Source: Nevskiaceae bacterium (GTDB taxonomy: Bacteria > Pseudomonadota > Gammaproteobacteria > Nevskiales > Nevskiaceae). Taken from it: 64,000 bases of DNA. The notes beneath the pieces are model-generated. The model did no database searches and was not told the DNA's origin. It worked only from the letters and a program-made list of their open reading frames with translations. Made by a program: the position numbers and the translations under genes. Positions within the stretch are counted from its first letter, which is position 1. Each line of letters opens with the position of its first letter. Shown here piece by piece: positions 27,233 to 36,601 of the stretch. The stretch spans positions 1 through 64,000 of the forward strand of contig SSEB01000005.1 in NCBI GenBank assembly GCA_008012115.1, read 5' to 3'.

Positions 27233-28308
27233 GAGCGCCCCAGACCGCCGGCGCGCTTGGCGACCAGCCACAGGGCCAAACCCAGCATCAGCGCATGCGC
27301 CCACCACAGCCCTACCGCCGGCGGGATCACGCCCTTCGCGATCCAGGCCTGCCCGACGGCGATCAACTGCGAGTAGACCAGGTAGGCCAGGATGCCGAGC
27401 ACGACCTTGCTGTAGCGTCCCTGCCGCGGCCGGATGTGCGACAGTGGCACCGCCATCAACGCCAAAATCAAAACCGAGAACGGCGCGGCGAGGCGCCATT
27501 GCAGCTCGGCGCGGTCTTCCAGATCGTTGGAGCGCCAGAGATCGGCGGTACGGTAGAGACGGCGTTTGTCGCTGACGAACACGAACTCCGGCGGCTGGAT
27601 GAAGGTTTTGAACTCATCGAAACGCATCACATCGAACTGCGCCAGGCCCGCTTCGCCGCGATAGCGATAACCGTCGCTGAGGGTGACTTCGCGTTCGCCG
27701 GTCAGCGGGTTGGCGTCCTGGTGTCCGCGCTGGGCGATCACGATGGCATCGCCATCTTTTTCGTGGACACGGGCAAATACCGTGGTCAGCTCGCGCCCCT
27801 GCGCATCCATTTCCCCGGTATAGACCACCGCCCGCCCGCCAGCGACTTCCTTGAAACGTCCGGCCTCGAAGGGGTTGTACTGGACAAAGCGAGCGGCGTC
27901 CTTGGAGATGTACTCGGCGGTACGCCCTGCCCAGGGACCGATATAGAAGGACAGCGCGAACGCCAGCAACGTCAGTGCGGCCCCCAGCCCCAGAAAGGGC
28001 CGGTAGAGCTTGGCCATGCCCACGCCGCAACCGCTCATGGCGGCGATCTCGTTGTCCCTGTAAAGACGCCCCATCGCCAACATGATCGCCAGCAACAGCG
28101 ACACCGGGATCAGGATGACCAGGTACTGCAGACTGGACAGCGCCACGACCTCGAACAGCAGCTCGCGCGGCAGGATGCCGGTGGCGGCTTCACCGAGAAA
28201 CCGCGCGAATCGCGTGGCCAGCATGATCGACAGCAGGACCAAGGTAACCGCCAGCCACGCGCCACCCGCTTCGCGCAGGAGATATCGATCCAGGATTCCG
28301 AGCTTCAT
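27229..28308 (-). CDS. lptF: LPS export ABC transporter permease LptF
   Basis: LptF is the partner permease of LptG. The 359-residue protein begins MKLGILDRYLLREAGGAWLA, has the coupling region RDNEIAAMSGCGVGMAKLYR, a periplasmic jellyroll domain in the middle and C-terminal transmembrane helices with MAVPLSHIRPRQGRYSKVVLGIL. It is divergent from pepA, as in Escherichia coli. The 425-bp divergent interval contains repeat R4. Confidence 0.95.
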   Translation of the reverse strand: MKLGILDRYLLREAGGAWLAVTLVLLSIMLATRFARFLGEAATGILPRELLFEVVALSSLQYLVILIPVSLLLAIMLAMGRLYRDNEIAAMSGCGVGMAKLYRPFLGLGAALTLLAFALSFYIGPWAGRTAEYISKDAARFVQYNPFEAGRFKEVAGGRAVVYTGEMDAQGRELTTVFARVHEKDGDAIVIAQRGHQDANPLTGEREVTLSDGYRYRGEAGLAQFDVMRFDEFKTFIQPPEFVFVSDKRRLYRTADLWRSNDLEDRAELQWRLAAPFSVLILALMAVPLSHIRPRQGRYSKVVLGILAYLVYSQLIAVGQAWIAKGVIPPAVGLWWAHALMLGLALWLVAKRAGGLGRS

Positions 28309-28733
28309 GCCGTCGCCGCTGCTTTTTGGTGGATTATGCCCGGTTTTCGGCTGGGCAGTGCCTCAGACACCCAAATGCAAGTTATATATGATTTAACGAA
28401 CAATTTAGTTATTATTATAATAAAACATATCACGGCTACAAGCTTGCCCCGGCGGGTCGTCGCCTCAGTGCCTTGATATAAAAATTAAGTAAAAATCGAC
28501 CTGGCAACGGGCGGATCCTCGGCATATTGTGAATCTCAAAAAAAATTAACCTAACCGCCGCATTTTTTCGCGAAGAGACTGGCAAAGTGCCGCCCGTGCC
28601 TTAAAATGTGCTTTTCATCACAAAGAAGTCGCATCCGCCTGATGTCTAGCCGGAAATTGCCCCGCCAGGCTTGGCCACGGGCGGCCGGATATGCTGCAGC
28701 GTGAGCTTGCCGACTCAAAAAAACGAGGTTGTC
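28309..28733. other. Divergent lptF/pepA intergenic region
   Basis: This 425-bp gap separates two divergent transcription units. It holds repeat R4 (28348-28459), then a second AT-rich stretch (about 28474-28620) containing ATATAAAAATTAAG, a run of A residues near 28540 and a TTAAAAT near 28602 that could be a -10 box for pepA. GAGG lies 9 bp before the pepA ATG. No RNA gene or clear ORF is seen. Confidence 0.5.
28348..28459. repeat. R4: degenerate copy of the 112-bp repeat element
   Basis: The 46-bp core 28381-28426 begins GTTATATATG and ends AATAAAAC, and the right end GGCGGGTCG at 28451-28459 lies exactly 33 bp further on, matching 7 of 9 terminal bases. The left end is no longer recognisable at its expected place, although the left arm still has CTG-GGC/GCC-CAG pairing. 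I treat it as an eroded ninth member. Confidence 0.65.
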
Positions 28734-30248
28734 ATGGAATATTTCGTCAAGAGTGGGAATCCCGAAAAACAACGCGTGGCCTGCGTGATTGTCGGCATCT
28801 TTGATCGCCGCGCTCCTACGGAAGCCGCCGAAACCATCGATAAGGTCAGCGACGGCGCCATCGCCGCCGTGATGCGTCGTGGCGACGTGGACGGCAAGCT
28901 GGGCAGCACCCTCGTTCTTCACAATGTTCCGGGCACTTTTGCCGACCGCGTCATGCTGGTTGGCTTGGGCAAAGAGCGTAATTTCGACGAAAACGCCTAT
29001 CGCAAGGCGATGACCGCATCTGCCCGGGCCCTGCGTCAGACCGGCGCGATCGACGCCGTCAACTATCTCACCCACTTGGCGCTCAAGGGCCGCGACTTCC
29101 AGTGGAATGTGCAGCAAGCGGTGCTGGCGACCGAGGAAACCTACTATCGTTTCGACGAATGCCGAGGCGAAAAAGCCCGTGAAGAGCTGCCCAGCTACAA
29201 GTTCGAGCGCTATACCTTCGACGTGCCGCGCCGCTCCGACCTGCCGGCCGGCGAGCGCGGCCTGGCCGAGGCCCTGGCCATCGCCAAGGGCATGAACCTG
29301 GCCAAGAACCTCGGCAATCTTCCGGGCAACCTCTGCACGCCCACCTACCTCGCCGAGCAGGCGCTCAAGCTCGCCGAGCAGTACCCGATCAAGACCAAGA
29401 TCCTCGAAGAAGCCGACATGGAGAAGCTCGGCATGGGCTCGCTGCTGTCGGTCGCCAAGGGCAGCCGCCAGCCGGCCAAGCTGATTGTCATGGAGTACCT
29501 GCGCGGCCCCAAGGACGAGAAGCCGGTGGCGCTGGTCGGCAAGGGCCTGACTTTTGACGCCGGCGGCATCAGCATCAAGCCCGCCGCCAAGATGGACGAG
29601 ATGAAGTTCGACATGTGCGGCGGCGCCAGCGTGTTCGGCACCCTCGTCGCCATCGCCGAACTGAAGCTGCCGATCAATGTCGTCGGCATCGTGCCCTCCA
29701 CCGAGAATCTCATCAACGGCCAGGCCAGCAAGCCCGGCGACGTCGTCACCAGCATGGCCGGCATCACCATCGAGGTGCTCAACACCGACGCCGAGGGCCG
29801 CCTGATCCTGGCCGACGCCCTCACCTACGCCGAGAAGTTCTACGAGCCGGCGCAGTGCATCGACATGGCGACGCTCACCGGCGCCTGCGTCGTGGCGCTG
29901 GGCGCGCATGCCTCCGGCCTGTTCGCCAACCAGTCGGGCCTCGCCCGCAGCCTGCTCGCCGCCGGCGAGCAGATCGGCGACCGCGCCTGGGAACTGCCGA
30001 TCTGGCCGGAATACGACGAGCAGATCCGCAGCGAGTGCGCGGACATCGCCAACATCGCCACCGTTGGCGCGGGCGAGGCAGGTGCCATCATCGGCGCCGT
30101 GTTCCTGCACCGCTTCACCCGCAAGATGAAGTGGGCGCACCTGGACATCGCCGGCACCGCCTGGAAGGGCAAGAAATCCACCGGCCGCCCGGTGCCGCTG
30201 CTAACCCAGTACCTGCTGAACTACACGGCCAAGAAAGGCGACGAGTAA
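28734..30248 (+). CDS. pepA: Leucyl aminopeptidase A
   Basis: PepA is a hexameric M17 metalloaminopeptidase of the cytoplasm; in Escherichia coli it also binds DNA in Xer recombination and carAB control. The 504-residue product shows VGKGLTFDAGGISIKP (metal-binding Lys and Asp), KFDMCGGASV and the family signature NTDAEGRLILADAL with its metal-binding Asp and Glu. MEYFVKSGNPEKQR sets the start at 28734, with GAGG upstream; the frame is open for 21 more codons. It is followed by a terminator, then holC. Confidence 0.96.
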   Translation: MEYFVKSGNPEKQRVACVIVGIFDRRAPTEAAETIDKVSDGAIAAVMRRGDVDGKLGSTLVLHNVPGTFADRVMLVGLGKERNFDENAYRKAMTASARALRQTGAIDAVNYLTHLALKGRDFQWNVQQAVLATEETYYRFDECRGEKAREELPSYKFERYTFDVPRRSDLPAGERGLAEALAIAKGMNLAKNLGNLPGNLCTPTYLAEQALKLAEQYPIKTKILEEADMEKLGMGSLLSVAKGSRQPAKLIVMEYLRGPKDEKPVALVGKGLTFDAGGISIKPAAKMDEMKFDMCGGASVFGTLVAIAELKLPINVVGIVPSTENLINGQASKPGDVVTSMAGITIEVLNTDAEGRLILADALTYAEKFYEPAQCIDMATLTGACVVALGAHASGLFANQSGLARSLLAAGEQIGDRAWELPIWPEYDEQIRSECADIANIATVGAGEAGAIIGAVFLHRFTRKMKWAHLDIAGTAWKGKKSTGRPVPLLTQYLLNYTAKKGDE

Positions 30249-30260
30249 GCGCGGCAACAG

Positions 30261-30297
30261 GCCCCTCGCCGGCAACGGCGGGGGGCTTCGTTTGTTT
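30261..30297 (+). terminator. Intrinsic terminator after pepA
   Basis: GCCCCTCGCCG (30261-30271) pairs with CGGCGGGGGGC (30276-30286) through 11 bp including one G-T, around a GCAA loop, and is followed by TTCGTTTGTTT. It starts 12 bp after the pepA stop. Confidence 0.8.
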
Positions 30298-30308
30298 ACA
30301 ATCCCCGC

Positions 30309-30782
30309 ATGACCCGCATCGACTTTTACATCCTGCCCGACGGCGCAGGCCCGGCAGAAGGCGCCGTCATGGCCACCTGCAAACTCTGCGACAAAGCCAC
30401 ATCGGCCGGACACCGGGTTTACGTGCACGCACCCGATGCCGCCCAGGCGGAGGAGCTGGACGGCGCGCTGTGGAGTTTCCGCCAGGGCAGCTTCATCTCG
30501 CACGAGCGCCACCATGGCCAGCGCATCGAAGAGCCGTCGCCCATGGTGCTGATCGGGACCAGCGAACCACCGGATAGCCATCACGGCATCCTGATCAACC
30601 TGGGCCTCGAGGTGCCGGTCAGCTTCAGCCGTTTCGAACGCGTGCTGGAGATCGTCGAGGGCGACGCCGCGCGCCGCGCCAAATCCCGCGAACGCTACAA
30701 GTTTTACAAAGACCGCGGTTACGAGTTGAACACCTACGAGCAGGCGCCCGAAGGCAGCTGGGTGCAGCGGAAAAAGACGTAA
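30309..30782 (+). CDS. holC: DNA polymerase III chi subunit
   Basis: HolC (chi) links the clamp loader to SSB. The 157-residue protein has the family N-terminus MTRIDFYILPDG, CKLCDKATSAGHRVYVHAPD, the segment DGALWSFRQGSFISHE and the SSB/psi-contact region PVSFSRFERVLEIVEGD. A C-terminal extension (about 135-157, ELNTYEQAPEGSWVQRKKT) completes it. It sits between pepA and valS, its normal place in gammaproteobacteria. Confidence 0.93.
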   Translation: MTRIDFYILPDGAGPAEGAVMATCKLCDKATSAGHRVYVHAPDAAQAEELDGALWSFRQGSFISHERHHGQRIEEPSPMVLIGTSEPPDSHHGILINLGLEVPVSFSRFERVLEIVEGDAARRAKSRERYKFYKDRGYELNTYEQAPEGSWVQRKKT

Positions 30783-30876
30783 TGCCATGAATGGCATGAC
30801 GTCCCGCTGCACGCCCGGCCAGGGACGGCCGGGCCGGGGCCGGTTCGGCCAAAACCCGGTCGCGCCATGGATGGCG
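30783..30876. repeat. Two short palindromes between holC and valS
   Basis: TGCCATGAATGGCA (30783-30796) and CGCCATGGATGGCG (30863-30876) are both inverted repeats with the shared centre GCCATGRATGGC, 80 bp apart. The sequence between them is very GC-rich and contains CGTCCC/GGGACG, which can also pair. They may be REP-like remnants or mRNA hairpins in the holC-valS interval. Confidence 0.5.
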
Positions 30877-30961
30877 AGGGCGATTCTGCTCTACCACGTC
30901 GGCTTGGCTTAAAATCGCGCTCTTTTTCCACCGCCCCGCTCCGGGGCCATCCGGTTGGTTC

Positions 30962-33781
30962 ATGGACAAGACTTTCGAAGCGCGCACCGTCGAAGCCCGC
31001 TGGCGCGAAACCTGGGAACAGAGCGGCTGCTTCGCCGCGGGCGCTGGTCGCAGCGAGGGCGCAGCGCCCTACTCCATCATGATCCCGCCGCCGAACGTCA
31101 CCGGCTCGTTGCATATGGGCCACGCCTTCCAGCACACGGTGATGGATGCGCTGACGCGCTATCACCGCATGTCGGGCGCCGACACGCTGTGGCAGCCGGG
31201 CACCGATCATGCCGGCATCGCCACGCAGATGGTGGTCGAGCGCAATCTCAAGCTGGCTGGCGAGCCGACGCGCGCCGAACTCGGCCGCGAAAAATTCCTC
31301 GAGAAAGTCTGGGAATGGAAGAAGTTCTCCGGCGACACCATCGAGAACCAGATCCGCCGCATGGGCAGCAGCGTGGACTGGTCGCGCAAGGCGTTCACGA
31401 TGGACCCGTCCTACTCCACCGCCGTGATCGAGCACTTCGTGCGCCTGCACGACGAGGGCCTGATCTACCGCGGCAAGCGCCTCGTCAACTGGGACCCGGT
31501 GCTGCAAACCGCGATCTCCGATCTCGAAGTGGTGCAGGAAGAGGAGAACGGCAAGCTCTGGCACATCCGCTACCCGCTCGCCGACGGCAGCGGTCATCTG
31601 GTCGTCGCCACCACGCGACCGGAGACGATGCTGGGCGACGCCGCCGTCGCCGTGCATCCCGAGGACGAGCGCTACCAGAAGCTGATCGGCAAGACCGTGA
31701 AGCTGCCGCTGTGTGACCGCGAGATTCCGATCATCGGCGACGACTACGTCGACCGCGAGTTCGGCACCGGCTGCGTCAAGATCACGCCAGCGCACGACTT
31801 CAACGACTACCAGGTCGGTCAGCGTCACCAACTGCCGCTGATCAACATCTTCACCAAGACCGCCTTCATCAATGACGACGCGCCTGCCGCCTATCGCGGC
31901 CTGGATCGCATCGTCGCGCGCAAGAAGATCGTCGCCGATCTCGAAGCCGCGGGCCTGATGGAGAAGATCGAGGACCACAAGCTCAAGGTGCCGCGCGGCG
32001 ACCGCACCGGCGTAGTGCTGGAGCCCTATCTCACCGATCAGTGGTTCGTCGATCTCACGCGCGACACGCGCCACGACGGCCAGCCCGGTCCGGGCGGGCG
32101 CAAGGCCATCACCGAACCCGCGATCCGCGCCGTCGAGGATGGCCGCATCAGGTTCGTGCCGGAAAACTGGAGCAACACCTACTTCCACTGGCTGCGCAAC
32201 ATCCAGGACTGGTGCATCTCGCGCCAGCTCTGGTGGGGTCACCGCATCCCGGCGTGGTATGACGCCGACGGCAAGGTCTATGTCGCGCGCAGCGAGGCGG
32301 AAGCGCGCAGCAAGTACCGACTCGACGCGAGTGTCGCGCTCAAGCAAGACGAGGACGTGTTCGACACCTGGTTCTCGTCGGACATCTGGCCGTTCGCCAC
32401 GCTCGGCTGGCCCCAGCAGACGCCGGAGCTGAAGAAGTACTACCCGACCAGCGTGCTGGTGACCGGCTTCGACATCATCTTCTTCTGGGTCGCGCGCATG
32501 GTGATGATGGGCATGAAGCTCGTCGGCGACGTCCCGTTCCGCGAGGTCTACGTGCACGGCCTGATCCGCGATCCGGAAGGCCAGAAGATGAGCAAGTCCA
32601 AGGGCAACGTGCTCGACCCGCTCGACCTGGTGGACGGCATCGCGCTCGAAGACCTGGTCAAGAAGCGCACCACCGGCCTGATGAAGCCGGAGACGGCGCC
32701 GAAGATCGAGAAGGCCACGCGCAAGGATTATCCCAACGGCATCGCCGCCGTCGGCGTGGACGCGCTGCGCTTCACCTTCGCCGCGCTGGCCTCGCCGGGC
32801 CGCGACATCCGCTTCGACGCCGGCCGCGCCGAGGGCTATCGCAACTTCTGCAACAAGATCTGGAACGCGGCGCGCTATGTGCTGATGAACTGCGAAGGCA
32901 AGGATGTCGGCCTCGACGCCAACGCCGCCGTCACCCTGTCCGCCGCCGATCACTGGATCATCTCGCGTCTGCAGAAAGTCGAGGCCGAAGCGGCTGAACA
33001 TTTCAAAACGTATCGTTTCGACCTGCTGGCGAAGACGCTCTACGAGTTCATCTGGAACGAATACTGCGACTGGTACCTGGAGCTGACCAAGCCGGCGCTG
33101 GCGCAGGGCGACGAGGCCACCCAGCGCGGCACCCGCCGCACGCTGCTGCGCGTGCTGGAAGCCTGGCTGCGCTTGCTGCACCCGCTGATGCCCTTCATCA
33201 CCGAGGAAGTGTGGCAGCGCATCGCGCCGCTGGCGGGCGTCAACGGCCCCACGATCATGCTGCAGCGCTACCCCGTCGCACAGCCCGGCAAAATCAACGA
33301 GGCGGCCGAAGCCGACATCGAATGGCTCAAGGGCTTCATCCTCGGCCTGCGCCAGATTCGCGGCGAGATGGACATCTCGCCAGGCAAGCCGCTGCCGCTG
33401 CTGTTGCAAAACGCGAGCCCTGCAGACCGTGAGCGCATCGCCAGGTTCGAGAGCAGCATCCGCTTCCTCGCGCGCATCGAATCGCTGCGGATTCTCGTCG
33501 ACGGCGAAACGCCGCCGCAGTGCGCCACCGCCCTGCTGGGCCAGATGAACCTGCTGGTGCCGATGGCCGGACTGATCGACAAGGACGCCGAACTGGCGCG
33601 CCTCGGCAAGGCCGCGGCCAAGCTCGAAGGCGACATGGCCAAGACCGAGGCGCGCGTCGGCAATCCCAACTTCGGCAAGGCGCCGGAGGCGGTGCAGCAG
33701 CAGACGCGCGACCTTCTGGCCAAGCAGCAGCAGGATCTCGCCGCCCTTCGCGCGCAGATGGCCCGCATCCAGTCGCTCTGA
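30962..33781 (+). CDS. valS: Valyl-tRNA synthetase
   Basis: ValS charges tRNA-Val and edits misacylated Thr. The 939-residue class I enzyme has the HIGH motif in [14 protein letters not shown], the editing domain [19 protein letters not shown], the KMSKS motif in [20 protein letters not shown] and a C-terminal coiled-coil arm (from about residue 875) that grips tRNA. All domains appear complete and the length is normal. It follows holC by 179 bp, which contain two small palindromes and a TTAAAAT that may be part of a promoter. Confidence 0.97.
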   Translation: MDKTFEARTVEARWRETWEQSGCFAAGAGRSEGAAPYSIMIPPPNVTGSLHMGHAFQHTVMDALTRYHRMSGADTLWQPGTDHAGIATQMVVERNLKLAGEPTRAELGREKFLEKVWEWKKFSGDTIENQIRRMGSSVDWSRKAFTMDPSYSTAVIEHFVRLHDEGLIYRGKRLVNWDPVLQTAISDLEVVQEEENGKLWHIRYPLADGSGHLVVATTRPETMLGDAAVAVHPEDERYQKLIGKTVKLPLCDREIPIIGDDYVDREFGTGCVKITPAHDFNDYQVGQRHQLPLINIFTKTAFINDDAPAAYRGLDRIVARKKIVADLEAAGLMEKIEDHKLKVPRGDRTGVVLEPYLTDQWFVDLTRDTRHDGQPGPGGRKAITEPAIRAVEDGRIRFVPENWSNTYFHWLRNIQDWCISRQLWWGHRIPAWYDADGKVYVARSEAEARSKYRLDASVALKQDEDVFDTWFSSDIWPFATLGWPQQTPELKKYYPTSVLVTGFDIIFFWVARMVMMGMKLVGDVPFREVYVHGLIRDPEGQKMSKSKGNVLDPLDLVDGIALEDLVKKRTTGLMKPETAPKIEKATRKDYPNGIAAVGVDALRFTFAALASPGRDIRFDAGRAEGYRNFCNKIWNAARYVLMNCEGKDVGLDANAAVTLSAADHWIISRLQKVEAEAAEHFKTYRFDLLAKTLYEFIWNEYCDWYLELTKPALAQGDEATQRGTRRTLLRVLEAWLRLLHPLMPFITEEVWQRIAPLAGVNGPTIMLQRYPVAQPGKINEAAEADIEWLKGFILGLRQIRGEMDISPGKPLPLLLQNASPADRERIARFESSIRFLARIESLRILVDGETPPQCATALLGQMNLLVPMAGLIDKDAELARLGKAAAKLEGDMAKTEARVGNPNFGKAPEAVQQQTRDLLAKQQQDLAALRAQMARIQSL

Positions 33782-33794
33782 GCCCGTAAACACG

Positions 33795-33906
33795 CCACCC
33801 GCTCTCTGCCGTCCGCGCACCAAGACTGTTATTAATTATCTATCGATTTTATTTTCGATATATATTTAATAACCATCTTCGCACGGCGAAACCCGGGAGC
33901 GGGTGA
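33795..33906. repeat. R5: 112-bp palindromic repeat element
   Basis: Ends CCACCCGCT (33795-33803) and AGCGGGTGA (33898-33906) flank the core 33828-33873, the clearest palindrome of the set: GTTATTAA pairs with TTAATAAC, and the inner TATCGA pairs with TCGATA. The right arm holds TTCGC/GCGAA around a 3-nt loop. It lies between convergent valS and the patatin gene, 13 bp after the valS stop. Confidence 0.95.
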
Positions 33907-33930
33907 CGGGTTCAGAACGCCGATGCCAAC

Positions 33931-33958
33931 AAAAAAAGCCGCTGTCGCGACCTTTTTT
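33931..33958. terminator. Possible bidirectional terminator between valS and the patatin gene
   Basis: AAAAAAG (932-938 of 33 kb) pairs with CTTTTTT (952-958) and the centre contains GTCGCGAC. A and T runs flank both sides, as expected for a terminator used from either direction. The GC part of the stem is imperfect, so strength is uncertain. Confidence 0.45.
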
Positions 33959-33975
33959 GCGAACGGGCTTCGCCC

Positions 33976-35472
33976 TCAGCGCTGCGTGCGCTGGCGCACC
34001 ACGCGCAGGCCCGGCTTCTTGGGCATGTCGAGCACTTTCTCGCTCTGGTGGTCGCGCTCGAGACGATCGACGCATTGATCCAGCGTCTGGCTGATCATGG
34101 TCTGCGTGCGGATCATCTCCAGGCGCGGCCAGGTGGCGCGTTCGCCTTCGAGGATGAAGCGCTTCACCCCATCCATGTCCGGGTTGCGCGTGACGTTGGC
34201 GTAGCGCCACAGGCTCACTTCCGGGTAGATGTTGATGTTGCCGCGATAGTCCTGGTCGAGAATGCTGGCGGCGGTGTCCAGCGGCTTGTTGAGATCGCCC
34301 AGCGGCACCGCGGCGCGGGCCAGGTTGATCAGGCTCTTGGCCTGGTGGCGCACGGTGGTGAAGGCGTAGTCGCGCGCCGAGTTCGCCAGCCCCTTGCTGC
34401 CGGGCTCGCGCCTGGAGACGAACGGCAGGACGTGCGGATTGGTCTGGCTGACCACGAAATGATTGACGTTGTGCAGGCGGCGCAGGCGCAGCGTCGGCAG
34501 ATCGGACTTGAGCGAGCCGTCGTTCCACTTCAGCAGCGGCATGTAGGGCACGCGCTCGCCGTGCTCGTCGCGCGTCATCAGCATCACCGGCGGGAACAGC
34601 ACCGGCACCGCGCAGGACGCCAGCACCGCCTCGCGCGCGTAGAGGTACGGGAAGGTCAGGTAGTTGAGCAGGCGCGGCGGCTGGTTCACGCCCGCCGGCG
34701 ACACCGTGATGTTGATGACCTTGCCGGAGAGCTTGTAGGCCTCCTCGAAGGTCAGGTCCTTGATGTTCTCGGCGATGGCGCGACGCAGCTGATCCTGGTC
34801 CATGATCGCGCGCCGGCGCAGCATCTGCGATGGCGGCAGCACGCGCCAGAAGTGGTAGTAGGCGTTCTTCGGATCGAGCAGGTCCTCCAGCTCGTCGTTG
34901 GCGCGCGTGCCGACGGTGGCGGCGACCACCGAGCCGGCGCTGGAACCGGACAGCACGGTCGGCAGAATGCCTTCGCGGAACAGCGCCTTGACCACGCCGA
35001 CGTGGAACAGGCCCAGCGTCGCGCCGCCCGAGAGCATCAGCGCCGAGCGGCCGAAGCTCAACGCCACCTCGTGGAAGAAGCGCAGCTTGTCACCGTTGGG
35101 GAACACGCTGCGGTCGAGCTGGCTCAACTCCTGCAGCGCGGCGCAGACCTCGCTGACGTACTCGTTGATCAGGTGCTTGGTGCCGACACGGGTACGGAGG
35201 TAGAGCTGCGGGTTGCCGATGTTGCCGAGGTTCCAGTGCAGACCCTGGCGCAGGTGGTAGATCAGCCGCGGCACATTGCTCTCGTCGCGGCACTGGCGGA
35301 TCTGGCGCAGGCGCGAGCGGATCAGGCGCCAGTCGTAATCGTCCGAGGTCTCGTCCTGCTTCCACTCGTCGAGCCCCTGGCGGCGGTCGAGTTCCTCCGC
35401 CGCCTCGCGCCAGGTCGCATAGTCGACAGCATTGCGCATCTGCGCGGCGCATTCACGGGAAGTTCGATCCAC
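33976..35472 (-). CDS. DUF3336 / patatin-like phospholipase
   Basis: A 498-residue predicted lipid acyl hydrolase. The N-terminal DUF3336 domain (about 10-130: ATWREAAEELDRRQGLDEWK, GNPQLYLRTRVGTKHLI) precedes a patatin domain with the oxyanion loop SGGATLGLFHVG, the nucleophile elbow GSSAGS and the catalytic Asp in WNDGSLKSD. This pairing is found in fungal triacylglycerol lipases (TGL3-5) and their bacterial relatives. A GTG start at 35472 is chosen because GGAG lies 7 nt upstream; ATG at 35439 and a longer frame from 35538 are alternatives. The C-terminus is basic. The substrate, storage lipid or phospholipid, is inferred only. Confidence 0.88.
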   Translation of the reverse strand: MDRTSRECAAQMRNAVDYATWREAAEELDRRQGLDEWKQDETSDDYDWRLIRSRLRQIRQCRDESNVPRLIYHLRQGLHWNLGNIGNPQLYLRTRVGTKHLINEYVSEVCAALQELSQLDRSVFPNGDKLRFFHEVALSFGRSALMLSGGATLGLFHVGVVKALFREGILPTVLSGSSAGSVVAATVGTRANDELEDLLDPKNAYYHFWRVLPPSQMLRRRAIMDQDQLRRAIAENIKDLTFEEAYKLSGKVINITVSPAGVNQPPRLLNYLTFPYLYAREAVLASCAVPVLFPPVMLMTRDEHGERVPYMPLLKWNDGSLKSDLPTLRLRRLHNVNHFVVSQTNPHVLPFVSRREPGSKGLANSARDYAFTTVRHQAKSLINLARAAVPLGDLNKPLDTAASILDQDYRGNINIYPEVSLWRYANVTRNPDMDGVKRFILEGERATWPRLEMIRTQTMISQTLDQCVDRLERDHQSEKVLDMPKKPGLRVVRQRTQR

Positions 35473-35627
35473 GCGGTGACTCCGGGAAATAATGACGCTA
35501 TGTTCACACCTTACCCGGGCCGGCCGCAATCGCGGCACCCGGTAAAAACATACCGTTCATCACGGATCGCCATTAGACTTCTGCCGTTCAGGCACCTACA
35601 ACAACTTTTCATCCCTGGGACATTTCG

Positions 35628-36539
35628 ATGACTCTCGCCATCCAGCAGGCGCTGCAGGGCCTCAACCAGATCGTGCTCGGCAAACCGCAGCAGCTGAAAC
35701 TCACCCTCGCCTGTCTGATCGCGCGCGGCCACCTGCTGATCGAGGACATTCCCGGCGTCGGCAAAACCACGCTGGCGCTGGCACTGGCCAAGGTGCTGGG
35801 CCTGAAGTTCCAGCGCGTGCAGTTCACCAGCGACCTGCTGCCGGCCGACATCCTCGGCGTGTCGATCTACGAGCAGGCCAGCGGCGCTTTCCGCTTTCAT
35901 CCCGGCCCGATCTTCGCGCAGCTGGTGCTGGCCGACGAGGTCAACCGCGCCAGCCCCAAGACGCAGTCCGCGCTGCTGGAGGCGATGGAAGAGCGTCAGG
36001 TCACCGCCGAGGGCGAGACGCGCGTGCTGCCGGAGCCGTTCTTCGTCATCGCCACGCAGAACCCTTCGCACCAGATCGGCACCTTCCCGCTGCCGGAATC
36101 GCAGCTCGACCGTTTCCTGATGCGCATCTCGCTGGGCTACCCGTCCGCGGAGGCCGAGCGCGCCCTGCTGATGGAGCGCGAGCGCCGCGACCTGCTGGCC
36201 GAAACCGTGCCCGCGCTGACGCCGGCACAGTTGCTGGATCTGCAGGAGCAGGCCAAGGCCGTGCGCACCTCGCCGGCTCTGCTCGACTATCTGGTCGCGC
36301 TGATCCAGAGCACCCGCAACCACCAGGGCTTGCGCCAGGGCCTGTCGCCGCGTGCCGGCCTGTCGCTGCGCCGCGCGGCCCAGGCCTGGGCGCTGATCGA
36401 AGGTCGCAGCGGCGTAATCCCGGAGGACGTGCAGGCCGTGTTCGCCGCCGTGGTCAATCATCGCCTGGTCGCCGCTTCCGAACGGGAAGCCGGCGCGCCG
36501 ACCGCCGAGGACATCCTCGCGCGTGTCGCGATTCCGTGA
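35628..36539 (+). CDS. MoxR-family AAA+ ATPase
   Basis: MoxR ATPases are thought to be chaperones that mature partner complexes. The 303-residue protein has Walker A DIPGVGKTTLALALAK, Walker B LVLADEVNRASPKTQSALLEAM, sensor 1 FFVIATQNPSHQIGTFPLPESQLDRF and a C-terminal lid. It is followed 62 bp later by a DUF58 gene and then a transglutaminase gene, the standard MoxR-DUF58-TgpA trio. The trio probably acts together at the inner membrane. It is divergent from the patatin gene. Confidence 0.92.
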   Translation: MTLAIQQALQGLNQIVLGKPQQLKLTLACLIARGHLLIEDIPGVGKTTLALALAKVLGLKFQRVQFTSDLLPADILGVSIYEQASGAFRFHPGPIFAQLVLADEVNRASPKTQSALLEAMEERQVTAEGETRVLPEPFFVIATQNPSHQIGTFPLPESQLDRFLMRISLGYPSAEAERALLMERERRDLLAETVPALTPAQLLDLQEQAKAVRTSPALLDYLVALIQSTRNHQGLRQGLSPRAGLSLRRAAQAWALIEGRSGVIPEDVQAVFAAVVNHRLVAASEREAGAPTAEDILARVAIP

Positions 36540-36601
36540 GCGCGGCGCTGCATTCGCAGGGGCGAAGGTCCACCGGACATTCCCCTTAACCCTGCTCACC
36601 C

